The notes under the pieces were generated by a model. It was given only the letters and a program-made list of their open reading frames with translations, was not told where the DNA came from and did not search any database. A DNA stretch of 64,000 nt, taken from NCBI RefSeq assembly GCF_904848625.1, contig NZ_CAJHCP010000005.1:434001-498000 (forward strand). The letters run 5' to 3'. The stretch comes from Paraburkholderia metrosideri (lineage in GTDB: Bacteria; Pseudomonadota; Gammaproteobacteria; Burkholderiales; Burkholderiaceae). A program made the position numbers and the translations under genes. This document shows positions 9,810 through 19,084 of this stretch, piece by piece (position 1 is the stretch's first letter; the number at the start of each line of letters is the position of its first letter).

Positions 9810-10163
9810 TCACGTTTCTTCGTCGGCGAAAAAATAGCCGACGAAGAAACATATGCCCGCGATGGCCATGCCCGCCACGGCCACCGTATAAGCCAGCGCA
9901 GTGCCGTGCCACAAGCCGTCGAACCACTGATGAAGCTGTGCCATGAACACCGCCGCATTGCCGCCAATATGCTGCAATTCGATCTGATAACGCGGGTCGG
10001 TGATTGCATACATCGAAGCAGTGCTGTCTGGCCGCGCGGCGCTCGCATAGATAATCGCCGCGGCGATCAGACCCGCGAGCAACACGGCCACGCCCGCCCG
10101 ATACAACCGTTTTCGCCACGGCCAGTGCGGCGCTGCCGGGTCCGCCTTTTGACTACCGCTCAT
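9810..10163 (-). CDS. Small membrane protein, unknown function
   Basis: A 117-aa protein not recognised as a named family. A basic N-terminus (WRKRLYR) precedes a membrane helix at about residues 22-42; a second helix spans residues 90-111; an external segment of about 45 residues lies between. The C-terminus is acidic (FFADEET). The last codons are themselves a perfect 14-bp inverted repeat (9814-9827 with 9837-9850). The frame continues upstream to 10649 antisense to the LysE gene, but that part is a shadow; the ATG at 10163 gives the natural start. Convergent with the SulP gene. Confidence 0.65.
   Translation of the reverse strand: MSGSQKADPAAPHWPWRKRLYRAGVAVLLAGLIAAAIIYASAARPDSTASMYAITDPRYQIELQHIGGNAAVFMAQLHQWFDGLWHGTALAYTVAVAGMAIAGICFFVGYFFADEET
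9814..9850 (-). repeat. Perfect 14-bp inverted repeat inside a coding 3' end
   Basis: GTTTCTTCGTCGGC at 9814-9827 pairs perfectly with its complement at 9837-9850 across a 9-base loop that holds the A/T run. On the minus strand it encodes the last codons of the 117-aa membrane protein and ends one base short of the TGA. It could serve as a terminator or mRNA-stabilising hairpin, although no T-run follows the stem. Confidence 0.7.
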
Positions 10164-10254
10164 TGTGTTCGCCTGTGCGCTTGCGTCATCGAGCTGACAG
10201 TATCGCAGAGCATAACGCGCAGCCCGGCGCTTGCGGCTCGCGTCGAGACAAGCG

Positions 10255-10893
10255 TTAGCTCTTCGACGTGAGCATCTTGATGCCGGCAATGCCGAACATG
10301 ATCGCAAGCGATCCGTCGAGCCAGCGTCGAATCGCGACGTAAATGCGCCGGGCCGACGCGGTCGAGAACAGCACCGCGTAGCTGCTGAACACGGCGCCCC
10401 CGATTGCCATGCAGCCGAGTACCACCGGCAGCGTATGCGATGGTCCGCTGGCCGGCGACATCGCGAGCGAGACGATCGACAGCCACACCAGAACTGCCTT
10501 CGGATTGGTGAGGTGCAACAGAAGACCTCGCAGATAAAGCCGCCTGAGCGGCTCGTTCGGCCGCGCAGCGCTAGTGGCCAACGGTGCCGGGCTGAACGCC
10601 GAGCGCGCGGATTTGAACCCGAGCCACAACAGATAAAGGCCGCCGGCAAGCTTGATCGCGATCAGACATTCCGAATACGTTGCGAGCACCGCCGACAAAC
10701 CCAGCGACGCCAGCAAGGCCCACGAGAACGACCCGGTCACCACACCCAGCGCGAACGTCAGCGCGGCGCGGCGGCCCGCGCTCATCGCGAGCGACATGAT
10801 GGCCAGATTGCTCGGCCCGGGACTCGCCGTGCCGACGAAGTAGGCGCTGTAGGCGATCAGGACATCGGCGGTGAGGAAGGGGGCGACGGTCAT
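10255..10893 (-). CDS. LysE/RhtB-family amino-acid exporter
   Basis: A 212-aa inner-membrane protein with about six helices and the LysE-family signature around residues 14-50 (AYFVGTASPGPSNLAIMSLAM, with the conserved GPSN-like turn). Relatives export basic or neutral amino acids such as lysine, threonine or homoserine lactone; the substrate is not readable here. The frame extends to 10917 with eight more residues, but MTVAPFLTADVL at 10893 matches family starts better. It is followed by a LysR-type gene further upstream on the same strand, separated by 126 bp, so co-transcription is possible but not shown. Confidence 0.9.
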   Translation of the reverse strand: MTVAPFLTADVLIAYSAYFVGTASPGPSNLAIMSLAMSAGRRAALTFALGVVTGSFSWALLASLGLSAVLATYSECLIAIKLAGGLYLLWLGFKSARSAFSPAPLATSAARPNEPLRRLYLRGLLLHLTNPKAVLVWLSIVSLAMSPASGPSHTLPVVLGCMAIGGAVFSSYAVLFSTASARRIYVAIRRWLDGSLAIMFGIAGIKMLTSKS

Positions 10894-11019
10894 GATGGGA
10901 TGACATTCCACATTCAACGGATGAGCCAGAATTCTGCCCGCCGTTGTCCGACCCTCACAGATACACTTGGCAATTCACGCAGCAGCACACTCTGCCGGCG
11001 ACCTCGTCACGGTCGACAA

Positions 11020-11895
11020 TCACCCGCCCGCCGCCGTCCCGATGCAATCGGCGAGCGCCTCCGTCACCGCCTGACGGCTATGGCGCGGACGCTGCACCAG
11101 CCCGATCTCTCGGTGAAAGGTCGCGTCGCCCAGTTCGAGCATCGCGACATTGGCCGGCCATTTGCCGAGCCCTACCGTATTCGGAATCAGCGCGACACCG
11201 ATACCGCGTGCGACGAGTTGCACGATCGCCTGCAATTCGTCGAGTTCGATCACGTCATGCACATTCAGCCGCGAACGCCTCAAAAAGCGCTCGACCAGCC
11301 TGCCGCCAAACGACGTCCGGTCATAGCGGATAAACGGTTCGCTCTTCAGCAACTCACGCCACGAGGGCTGACTACGCGCGAGCTTCTTTGGCGCGAGCAG
11401 CACGAACGGCTCGTTGACGAGCGTGCGCCATTCGAGTTCGGACGGCAGCGCGAATGGCGGCTTGATGATGACGGCCAGATCGAGTTCGCCGGAATCGACT
11501 TGGCCCAGCAAACCCAGCGACACGCCAGGCACGACACGAATCCGCCAGCCGGGGCGGTCGTCGCGAAAGCTGGCCAGCGCGTCGGCGAGCAACGACACTT
11601 GCGCGGACGCTATCGCGCCGACCCGCAGCATGCCGCTTTCCGCCGCGCCGGTGTTGCGCTCGGAAAGCCGCGCGTAGAGCGTCATCATCTCTTCGGCGAG
11701 TGTGAGCGTTTCACGCCCCGCGTCGTTGAGCGTAGCGGAGCGGCCGGTGCGGTCGAACAGCGCGAAGCCAAGTTCCTCTTCGAGCCGCTGCATCTGCGCG
11801 CTGACAGCCGACTGCGTCAGCCCGATGCGCGCACCCGCGGCGGAGAATGTGCGGTACTGGCTGACGGCAATGAAGGTTTTGAGTTCGCTTAGCAT
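11020..11895 (-). CDS. LysR-family transcriptional regulator
   Basis: A 291-aa regulator with an N-terminal winged HTH (residues 1-60: MLSELKTFIAVSQYRTFSAA, LTQSAVSAQMQRLEEELG) and a C-terminal co-inducer domain of the periplasmic-binding fold. The gene is divergent from the VOC gene at 12048, the classic LysR arrangement, with 152 bp between starts. A near-palindrome AATCGAT-TG-ATCGATT lies just upstream of its own ATG and could be an autoregulatory site. The inducer is unknown. Confidence 0.93.
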   Translation of the reverse strand: MLSELKTFIAVSQYRTFSAAGARIGLTQSAVSAQMQRLEEELGFALFDRTGRSATLNDAGRETLTLAEEMMTLYARLSERNTGAAESGMLRVGAIASAQVSLLADALASFRDDRPGWRIRVVPGVSLGLLGQVDSGELDLAVIIKPPFALPSELEWRTLVNEPFVLLAPKKLARSQPSWRELLKSEPFIRYDRTSFGGRLVERFLRRSRLNVHDVIELDELQAIVQLVARGIGVALIPNTVGLGKWPANVAMLELGDATFHREIGLVQRPRHSRQAVTEALADCIGTAAGG

Positions 11896-11896
11896 G

Positions 11897-11912
11897 AATC
11901 GATTGATCGATT
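11897..11912. promoter_or_regulatory. Candidate LysR operator (7-bp inverted repeat)
   Basis: AATCGAT-TG-ATCGATT is a perfect 7-bp inverted repeat with a 2-bp spacer ending two bases before the LysR start codon. It fits the T-N11-A style of LysR boxes (ATCGATTGATCGAT) and could mediate autorepression. The following AT-rich stretch to 11960 is a likely promoter for the divergent VOC gene. Confidence 0.4.
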
Positions 11913-12047
11913 TTGGTGTTGGTCAGGTCAAATATATATCGTTTTTCATCATTTTTAATCATGGTTAGACTGGGCGTCTCATGCGTACGGCTTCGCGCCT
12001 GGCGCAGCTACCCGATCAAATCCACTCCCTCAGCGAGTTTTTCAATC

Positions 12048-12482
12048 ATGAGCGTTGCCGAAAACGTTGTGCCGCCGTTCCATCTGGCGTTTCCTGTCCA
12101 TAGCCTCGCCGCTGCCCGCGAGTTCTACGGCGAACTGCTCGGCTGTCCGGAAGGGCGCAGTTCGGAGGCGTGGGTCGATTTCAACTTCTACGGCCACCAG
12201 ATCGTCGCGCACCTCGCGCCCGACGAAATCGGCCACCGTCAGACCAGCAAGGTCGACGGCGATGCGGTACCGGTCCGGCACTTCGGCGCGGTGTTGTCGA
12301 TGGAGCAATGGCAGGCCGCTGCGGACAAGCTGCAAAGCGCGGGTATCGACTTCATCATCGAACCGCACGTGCGTTTCAAGGGCGAAGTCGGCGAACAGGC
12401 AACGATGTTCTTCCTCGATCCGTCGGGCAATGCACTGGAATTCAAGGCGTTTGCCGATATGTCGTCATTGTTCGCCAAGTAG
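12048..12482 (+). CDS. VOC-family protein (glyoxalase/dioxygenase fold)
   Basis: A 144-aa single-domain protein of the vicinal-oxygen-chelate superfamily. Repeated beta-alpha-beta-beta-beta modules are visible: [41 protein letters not shown] and [17 protein letters not shown]. The His near residue 10, the His of RHFG and the Glu of ALEFKAF are at positions that bind metal in this fold. The frame extends to 11913, but [15 protein letters not shown] starts at the domain boundary. The exact reaction is not readable; annotated relatives are often called glyoxalase or extradiol dioxygenase. Control by the divergent LysR protein is likely. A strong terminator follows. Confidence 0.85.
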   Translation: MSVAENVVPPFHLAFPVHSLAAAREFYGELLGCPEGRSSEAWVDFNFYGHQIVAHLAPDEIGHRQTSKVDGDAVPVRHFGAVLSMEQWQAAADKLQSAGIDFIIEPHVRFKGEVGEQATMFFLDPSGNALEFKAFADMSSLFAK

Positions 12483-12511
12483 CACGGCGCGAAATACTGC
12501 CGCGCAAAACG

Positions 12512-12549
12512 AAAAAGCTGCCCGACCGCACGGTCGGGCAGCTTTTTTT
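12512..12549 (+). terminator. Rho-independent terminator after VOC gene
   Basis: AAAAAGCTGCCCGACCG (12512-12528) and its exact complement (12531-12547) form a 17-bp stem around a two-base centre, followed by Ts. The A-tract before and T-tract after make it potentially bidirectional. It lies 30 bp after the VOC stop codon. Confidence 0.9.
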
Positions 12550-12856
12550 GTTTCATCTGACGCGCGAAGATTTGCTTTCCACGAATCAATCTGAAAGTAT
12601 ATTTCTCTATATTTCAGCAGGGCGCCGCCCCTCGCGCGGGGCAACATGCCACTAACCGCGCGTATCTTTCTTTAACAAACGTTTGCCTGCCGCCATTCAT
12701 CTGCGGATACCGGCGGGTTCGAGCGGGCGAAAACGCTTACAACTACCTTCCTGACAATCTGGCCATTTTCGCGCCATGCAGGTGTTGGTGCTACCGATCT
12801 AGCATAAGCGCAGATTCACCCATCCCCCTCACCTGCATCCTCTCAGGCGCGTTTCA
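12550..12856. promoter_or_regulatory. Upstream region of the RND operon
   Basis: This 307-bp AT-rich spacer must hold the efflux operon promoter. It contains the palindrome CAAACGTTTG (12676-12685) and an imperfect inverted repeat at 12591-12617 (CTGAAAGTATA facing TATATTTCAG). Either could be an operator; neither can be assigned to a regulator. Confidence 0.35.
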
Positions 12857-15800
12857 ATGTGGATCGTCAACGTAGCGCTTAAACGGCCATACACGTTCAT
12901 CGTGATGGCTATTCTGATCTTGCTGGCGACGCCGTTTGTGCTGTTCACCACGCCGGTCGACGTGCTTCCGGAAATCAACATTCCGGTGGTCAGCATTATC
13001 TGGTCGTACACGGGTCTGTCCGCTGAGGACATGGCCAACCGCATCACGTCGGTCAATGAGCGCAGTCTGACCACCACCGTCAACGACATCGAGCACATTG
13101 AGTCGCAATCGCTTGCCGGCATCGCGATCCTGAAGATCTTCCTGCAGCCGACTGCGAACATCCAGACAGCGATTGCGCAGACGGTGGCCGTCGAACAGGC
13201 GCAGTTAAAGCAGATGCCGCCAGGCGCAACACCGCCGCTGGTGATCAGCTACTCGGCGTCGAGCATTCCCGTGATCCAGCTTGGCTTGTCGAGCCCGAAG
13301 CTTTCCGAGCAATCGCTAAACGATACGGCGCTGAACTTCCTGCGTCCGCAACTCGTGACGATTCCGGGCGCGGCCGTGCCGTATCCGTACGGTGGTAAAT
13401 CACGCCTGATTTCCGTCGACCTCGATACGCGCGCGTTGCTCGCAAAAGGCTTGACGCCCAGCGACGTGGTCAACGCGTTCAACGCGCAAAACCTGATTCT
13501 GCCAACCGGCACCGCCAAGATCGGGCCGAAGGAATACACGATCAACATGAACGGCTCGCCCGCCACGGTGGAAGGGCTGAACGACATCCCGGTACGCACG
13601 CTGAACGGCGCGACGACCTATCTGCGTGAAGTCGCGCACGTACGCGACGGTTTCTCTCCGCAGACCAATATCGTGCGTCAGAACGGCCATCGCGGCGTGC
13701 TGTTGTCGGTGCTGAAAAACGGCAGCGCGTCGACCCTGTCGATTGTCGATTCGCTCAAGGGCCTGTTGCCGGGCGCACGCGCCGCCTTGCCGCCGGACCT
13801 GACCATCACGGCGCTGTTCGACCAGTCGGTGTTCGTGAAGGCGGCGGTGCAGGGCGTGGTGCGTGAAGCGCTGATTGCCGCCGCGCTGACCGCCGCGATG
13901 ATTCTGCTGTTCCTCGGTAACTGGCGCAGCACCTGCATCATCGCGATCTCGATTCCTCTGTCGATTCTCTCGTCGCTGATCGTGCTGCATGCGCTAGGGC
14001 AGACCATCAACATCATGACGCTCGGCGGGCTCGCGCTGGCCGTCGGGATTCTGGTCGACGATGCAACGGTGACGATCGAGAATATCGAACGGCATCTGCA
14101 TATGGGCACCAATCTGCACGATGCGATTCTCGACGGTGCGGGCGAAATCGCGATTCCGGCACTCGTCTCCACGCTGTGTATCTGTATCGTGTTCGTGCCG
14201 ATGTTCTTCCTGACCGGCGTCGCGCGCTATCTGTTCGTGCCGCTTGCCGAAGCCGTCGTGTTCGCGATGATCGCGTCGTACATTCTGTCGCGTACGCTGG
14301 TGCCGACGCTGGCCATGCTGTTCATGGGCCACGCGCACAAGCCGAAAGAGGGCGCGAAGCCGAACCTGTTCATGCGTCTGTATCAGCGCTTTGATCGCGG
14401 CTTCGAGCGCATGCGCGCCGGCTACATCATGATTCTGAGCAGCGTGCTGACCAGGCGCGGTGTGTTCGGCAGTGTGTTTCTGGGCTTCTGCGTGGTCTCG
14501 ATGGGGCTGGTATTCGTGCTCGGCGAGGACTTTTTCCCAACCGTCGATGCCGGGGATATTCGACTGCACATGCGCGCGCCGACCGGTACCCGGATCGAAG
14601 AAACGGCCCGTCTGGCGGACCAGGTCGAGAACGTGATCCGCCAGGTCGTACCGCAGAAGGACCTCGGCACGATCCTCGATAACCTGGGTTTGCCGTATAG
14701 CGGTATCAATCTGTCGTACAGCAACTCGGGCACGATCGGCACGCTCGACGGCGAGATTCAGGTGGCGCTTAACGAAGACCACAAACCCTCGCAAATCTAC
14801 ATGGACAAGTTGCGCACGATCCTGCCGCAACGTTTTCCGGGCGTGGAGTTTTTCTTCCAGCCGGCCGACATCGTGACGCAGATTCTGAATTTCGGTTTGC
14901 CGGCCGCGGTTGACGTGCAGATTGCGGGTGCGGATCAGCAGGGCAACTTCGACGTTGCGCGCAAGCTGCTCAAACAGGTGCGGATGATTCCGGGCACGGT
15001 CGATACGCACATCCAGCAGAAACTGGACGAGCCCGTGATCAATCTTCAGATGGATCGCACACGCTTGCAGCAACTGAATCTGAACGCGAACAATGTGTCG
15101 CAGAACGTGCTGATTTCGTTGTCGGGCAGCTCGCAAACCTCGCCGGGATTCTGGTTCAACAACAAGAACGGCGTTGAATACCAGGTCGCGGTGCAAACAC
15201 CGCAGTATCAGATTTCGTCGATCGACGAATTGCTGCGCACGCCGGTGTCGGCGACCACCAACGGGCCGACGCAATTGCTCGGCAATCTGGTGAGCGTGTC
15301 GCCGAAAAATCAGTTCGCGCTGGTCACGCACTACAACATCCGGCCCGTGATCGACCTGTATGTGAGCGTCGAGAATCGCGATCTGGGCAGCGTCGCGAAT
15401 CAGGTCGACAAGCTCGTGAACAATGTGCGCGGCTCGCTGCCGCGCGGCAGTACGATCACCGTGCGCGGCCAGGTACAGACCATGCGCAGTTCGTTCTTTG
15501 GGCTGGGTCTCGGCGTGGCGATGGCGATCGTGCTGGTGTATCTGCTGATCGTGGTGAACTTCCAGTCGTGGGTCGATCCGCTGATCATCATCAGCGCATT
15601 GCCGGCGGCGCTCGCGGGCATCGTGTGGATGCTGTTCCTGACGGGCACGCATCTGAGCGTGCCGGCGTTGACCGGCGCGATCATGACGATGGGCGTGGCC
15701 ACGGCCAACAGTATTCTGATGGTGGCATTCGCGCGGCAGCGGCTGCTGGGCGGTTCGCCTCCGCTTACCGCTGCGCTCGAAGCGGGCGCCAGCCGGATTC

Positions 15801-16222
15801 GTCCGGTGCTGATGACCGCGTTCGCGATGATCATCGGGATGATTCCGATGGCGCTGGGGTGGGGCGAAGGCGCCGAGCAGAATGCACCGTTGGGTCGCGC
15901 GGTGATTGGCGGCCTGCTGTTCGCAACGGTATCCACGCTGTTCTTCGTGCCGCTCGTGTTCGCCGCGATTCATTCGCGTCTGGCTCGCAAACATCGTAAG
16001 GATGGCGGCGATGACGATGGTGGCGGCAACGGCGGCGGTAACCACGGCGGCGACGGCGGCGGTCACGGCAACGACGGTGGCAGCGGCCATGAAGAGGGCA
16101 AACGCGACAGCGCCGGCCATGGCAACGAAGGCAAAGGCAGTGGCAATGGTGGCGACCGCGGCAATGGCGGTGCGGGTAACGAACCCGCGCCGGCCCACGG
16201 CGGCGCTATCCAGCCCGCGTAA
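12857..16222 (+). CDS. RND efflux pump inner-membrane transporter
   Basis: A 1121-aa RND transporter of the AcrB/MdtB type: one N-terminal helix (FIVMAILILLATPFVLF), a large periplasmic porter loop, helices 2-6, a second loop and helices 7-12. The proton-relay Asp pair is seen in helix 4 (AVGILVDDATVTIEN). The pump core ends near residue 1044 (FAAIHSRLARKH); the last ~77 residues form an unusual Gly/Asp/Asn/His-rich cytoplasmic tail. It is first in a three-gene operon with adaptor and outer-membrane genes, and a two-component system follows. Substrates (drugs, solvents or metals) are not readable. Confidence 0.95.
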   Translation: MWIVNVALKRPYTFIVMAILILLATPFVLFTTPVDVLPEINIPVVSIIWSYTGLSAEDMANRITSVNERSLTTTVNDIEHIESQSLAGIAILKIFLQPTANIQTAIAQTVAVEQAQLKQMPPGATPPLVISYSASSIPVIQLGLSSPKLSEQSLNDTALNFLRPQLVTIPGAAVPYPYGGKSRLISVDLDTRALLAKGLTPSDVVNAFNAQNLILPTGTAKIGPKEYTINMNGSPATVEGLNDIPVRTLNGATTYLREVAHVRDGFSPQTNIVRQNGHRGVLLSVLKNGSASTLSIVDSLKGLLPGARAALPPDLTITALFDQSVFVKAAVQGVVREALIAAALTAAMILLFLGNWRSTCIIAISIPLSILSSLIVLHALGQTINIMTLGGLALAVGILVDDATVTIENIERHLHMGTNLHDAILDGAGEIAIPALVSTLCICIVFVPMFFLTGVARYLFVPLAEAVVFAMIASYILSRTLVPTLAMLFMGHAHKPKEGAKPNLFMRLYQRFDRGFERMRAGYIMILSSVLTRRGVFGSVFLGFCVVSMGLVFVLGEDFFPTVDAGDIRLHMRAPTGTRIEETARLADQVENVIRQVVPQKDLGTILDNLGLPYSGINLSYSNSGTIGTLDGEIQVALNEDHKPSQIYMDKLRTILPQRFPGVEFFFQPADIVTQILNFGLPAAVDVQIAGADQQGNFDVARKLLKQVRMIPGTVDTHIQQKLDEPVINLQMDRTRLQQLNLNANNVSQNVLISLSGSSQTSPGFWFNNKNGVEYQVAVQTPQYQISSIDELLRTPVSATTNGPTQLLGNLVSVSPKNQFALVTHYNIRPVIDLYVSVENRDLGSVANQVDKLVNNVRGSLPRGSTITVRGQVQTMRSSFFGLGLGVAMAIVLVYLLIVVNFQSWVDPLIIISALPAALAGIVWMLFLTGTHLSVPALTGAIMTMGVATANSILMVAFARQRLLGGSPPLTAALEAGASRIRPVLMTAFAMIIGMIPMALGWGEGAEQNAPLGRAVIGGLLFATVSTLFFVPLVFAAIHSRLARKHRKDGGDDDGGGNGGGNHGGDGGGHGNDGGSGHEEGKRDSAGHGNEGKGSGNGGDRGNGGAGNEPAPAHGGAIQPA

Positions 16223-16257
16223 AGATAAATGACGGCTGACTGAGATGGCTGACTGAG

Positions 16258-17481
16258 ATGACCGAAAAAACTCATGCATCGCTAGCGATCCCCTCGCGAG
16301 AAACAGAAGGGGGGCACGCATTGCCGCCGCGCAATCGCGAATGGAAACGCGCGAAGATCGCGATCTGGATCGTGCTGGTGCTGCTCGCGCTGGGCGCATT
16401 GCGGACCGTCATCGCGAACGTGCTGCAAAGCCGTTCGACTGAGCAGACCACGCGCCAGAATGCCACGCAATACGTGAACGTCGTCACGCCGACGCAGACC
16501 GAAGGCAGCGGCAACACGCTGTTGCCAGGCACGTTGCGCGGTTTTGTCGAGTCGCCGATCTACGCACGCTCCACCGGTTATCTGCTGCACTGGTACGCCG
16601 ATATCGGCGCGCGCGTGAAGCAGGGGCAATTGCTCGCCGAACTCGACACGCCGGAAATCGATCAGGAACTCGCGCAGGCATTGGCGCAGCGTCAACAAAC
16701 CAGTTCGAGCCTGGGGCTTGCCAAAAGCTCGCTGGATCGCTGGCAGCAATTGCGTCAACGCGATGCGGTGTCGCAACAGGAACTCGACGAACGGCAAAGC
16801 ACGTATGCGCAGGACGTCGCCAACCTCGCCGCCGCCGATGCCAACGTGAAACGTCTGCAGCAACTCGAATCGTTCAAGCGCATCGTCGCGCCGTTTGCGG
16901 GCGTGGTCACGCAGCGCAACGTCGACGTCGGCGACCTGATCGACGCAGGCAGCGGCACCAGCCGGGCGCTGTTCGCGCTGGCGCAGTCGGACCCATTGCG
17001 GGTCTACGTGCAACTGCCGCAGGCGTACGCGCAAAACGTGTCGGTCGGACAGAACGTCGTGGTCACGCAGGCTGAATTGCCGGGGCAGCAGTTCCACGGC
17101 ACGATCACGCACATTTCCGGCGCGATCGACGTGCCCACCCGCTCGCTGCAGATCGAAGTCACGCTGCCGAATCCCGACAGCAAGCTGCGTCCCGGCGCGT
17201 ATGTCCAGGTCGCGGTGCCGGCCGTGGCGCACGCGCGGCTGATGGTGCCTGGCAACGCACTGCTGTTCCGTGCCGAAGGTCCGCGGGTCGCGGTGGTCGA
17301 CAGTAAGGGTACGGTAGCATTGCGCAAGATCGTGATCGCGCAGGATCTCGGCCTGTCGCTCGAAATTGAGAGCGGGATCGAGCCGAACGACAAGGTCATC
17401 ATCAATCCGAGCGATTCGGTCGCGGACGGCGACCACGTGCAGATCGCGCCGCAGCAGCCGAACGGCAAGGGGGCGTCGTGA
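16258..17481 (+). CDS. RND efflux periplasmic adaptor subunit
   Basis: A 407-aa membrane-fusion protein. A cytoplasmic N-terminus of ~37 residues and one anchor helix (IAIWIVLVLLALGALRTVI) are followed by a split lipoyl domain (YLLHWYADIGARVKQGQLLAELDTPEI), an alpha-hairpin rich in Gln (residues ~125-195), the returning lipoyl half (IVAPFAGVVTQRNVDVGDLI) and beta-barrel/membrane-proximal domains. It bridges the RND transporter and the outer-membrane channel. Its TGA overlaps the GTG of the next gene by four bases. Confidence 0.94.
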   Translation: MTEKTHASLAIPSRETEGGHALPPRNREWKRAKIAIWIVLVLLALGALRTVIANVLQSRSTEQTTRQNATQYVNVVTPTQTEGSGNTLLPGTLRGFVESPIYARSTGYLLHWYADIGARVKQGQLLAELDTPEIDQELAQALAQRQQTSSSLGLAKSSLDRWQQLRQRDAVSQQELDERQSTYAQDVANLAAADANVKRLQQLESFKRIVAPFAGVVTQRNVDVGDLIDAGSGTSRALFALAQSDPLRVYVQLPQAYAQNVSVGQNVVVTQAELPGQQFHGTITHISGAIDVPTRSLQIEVTLPNPDSKLRPGAYVQVAVPAVAHARLMVPGNALLFRAEGPRVAVVDSKGTVALRKIVIAQDLGLSLEIESGIEPNDKVIINPSDSVADGDHVQIAPQQPNGKGAS

Positions 17482-19007
17482 AGTACGCGGGCCCACGCCG
17501 GAAGATCACCGCGTTGACGGGCGCGGCGAGCCTTGCGGGGATGGCGCTGTCGCTGGCCGCGTGCACGGTCGGGCCGGACTATGCACGGCCGCAGGCCGAG
17601 GTGCCGCCCACCTGGCAAACCGATTCGTACTGGCGCGTCGCCACGCCGTCGCACGCGCCGGTGTCGCCGGACTGGTGGAGCAGCTTCGGCGACCCGATGC
17701 TCGGCACGCTGGAGAGCCAGGCGCTCGCGCAGAACCAGACGCTGGTCGCGGCCAGCGCGCATTATGCGCAGGCCAGGGCGACGCTGGCCAATACCAGCGC
17801 GCAGCAGATTCCCGAAGTCGATTTTGGCGCGCAGGCGTCACGCTTCCGGATTTCGCAAAACCGGCCGCTGACCAATTACGACACGCCGACCATGTCGACG
17901 GTACAGAACAACGTGCAGCTCGGCCCGACCATCAACTACGACACCGATCTATTCGGCCGGATACGTCGTGAGGTGGAGGGCGCGAAGGCGTCGGCGGAAC
18001 AATCGGCCGACGATCTTGCGAATGCGCGGCTGGTGCTCACCACCGATCTCGCCACCGACTATTTTTCGCTGCGCGAGCTCGACTCCGAGATCGACGTGCT
18101 GAACCAGGCAGTACAGCTGCAGCAGAAGGCGCTCGACTACGTCACGTCCGAACACGATCTCGGTTCGGTGTCGGGACTCGACGTGCTGCAACAGAAATCG
18201 CTGCTCGATTCGACTCGCGTGCAGGCGCAACTGCTGCTGAACCAGCGCGCGCAGTTCGAGCACGCGATTGCCGCGCTGGTGGGCGTGCCTGCGCCGCAGT
18301 TCGCGATCGCACCGAAAGTACTCGACGTGAAAGTGCCGTCGATTCCCCTCGGCGTGCCGAGCGACGTGCTGCAACGGCGGCCCGATATCGCGTCGGCGGA
18401 ACGTGCAATGGCGGCGGCTAACGCGCAGATCGGCGTCGCCAAGGCGGCGTTTTTTCCGAGCTTGACGCTGACGCCGAGCATCGGCTGGGAAAGCACGCAG
18501 TTCGCGAGCCTGTTGAGTGCGCCGACGCTGATGTGGACGCTTGGTGCAGCGGTAGGCCAGGTATTGTTCGACGGCGGCCGCCGTGCGGCCAACGTCAAAT
18601 ATGCGAGCGAGGGCTACAAGGCGACCGAGGCGAATTACCGTCAGACCGTGCTGAGCGCGTTCCAGCAGGTGCAGGACGGCATTACCGGCCTGTCGGTGCT
18701 GGACGGCGCGGCAAGCCAGTCGCACGAAGCCGTGGCCGACGCGCAGCGTTTGTTGTCGCTCGCCAATGACCGCTATTCGGGTGGCCTCGTCGCGTACCTC
18801 GACGTGATTACCGCGCAGCAGTCTCTGCTGACCAGCGAGCGCCAGGATGTGCAGATTCACGGCCAGCAGATGACGCTGTCGGTGTCGCTGGTGAAGGCGC
18901 TCGGCGGCGGCTGGGAGGTGGGCACGGACGTGTCCAGTTCAGCGGGCCAGCCACCCGCCAACCCGCAACCCAACGAGTCGAAGGAGGCGATGGCTCCCGC
19001 ACGGTGA
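17478..19007 (+). CDS. RND efflux outer-membrane lipoprotein (NodT/OprM family)
   Basis: A 509-aa TolC-like channel. A lipoprotein signal with lipobox LAAC is visible at residues 26-29, followed by TVGPDYARPQ, the standard OprM-family beginning. Two OEP repeats follow, the second containing RPDIASAERAMAAANAQIGVAKAAFFPSL-type sequence. GTG start with GTGA overlap to the adaptor gene. The C-terminal ~25 residues are Pro/Ser-rich beyond the channel core. It completes the tripartite pump. Confidence 0.94.
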   Translation: MKYAGPRRKITALTGAASLAGMALSLAACTVGPDYARPQAEVPPTWQTDSYWRVATPSHAPVSPDWWSSFGDPMLGTLESQALAQNQTLVAASAHYAQARATLANTSAQQIPEVDFGAQASRFRISQNRPLTNYDTPTMSTVQNNVQLGPTINYDTDLFGRIRREVEGAKASAEQSADDLANARLVLTTDLATDYFSLRELDSEIDVLNQAVQLQQKALDYVTSEHDLGSVSGLDVLQQKSLLDSTRVQAQLLLNQRAQFEHAIAALVGVPAPQFAIAPKVLDVKVPSIPLGVPSDVLQRRPDIASAERAMAAANAQIGVAKAAFFPSLTLTPSIGWESTQFASLLSAPTLMWTLGAAVGQVLFDGGRRAANVKYASEGYKATEANYRQTVLSAFQQVQDGITGLSVLDGAASQSHEAVADAQRLLSLANDRYSGGLVAYLDVITAQQSLLTSERQDVQIHGQQMTLSVSLVKALGGGWEVGTDVSSSAGQPPANPQPNESKEAMAPAR

Positions 19008-19084
19008 GCCACGCACATGATGGATGCCCGCGAGCCGGAGGAAATTCAGAGCGTTTCGTATAATGCAAATTCAAGGGGACGCGC

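Noticed and set aside
13994..16399. An 801-aa minus-strand ORF antisense to the RND genes
   Set aside because: Composition is His/Arg/Gln-rich as typical for antisense of GC-rich coding DNA; the plus strand has a clear RND transporter.
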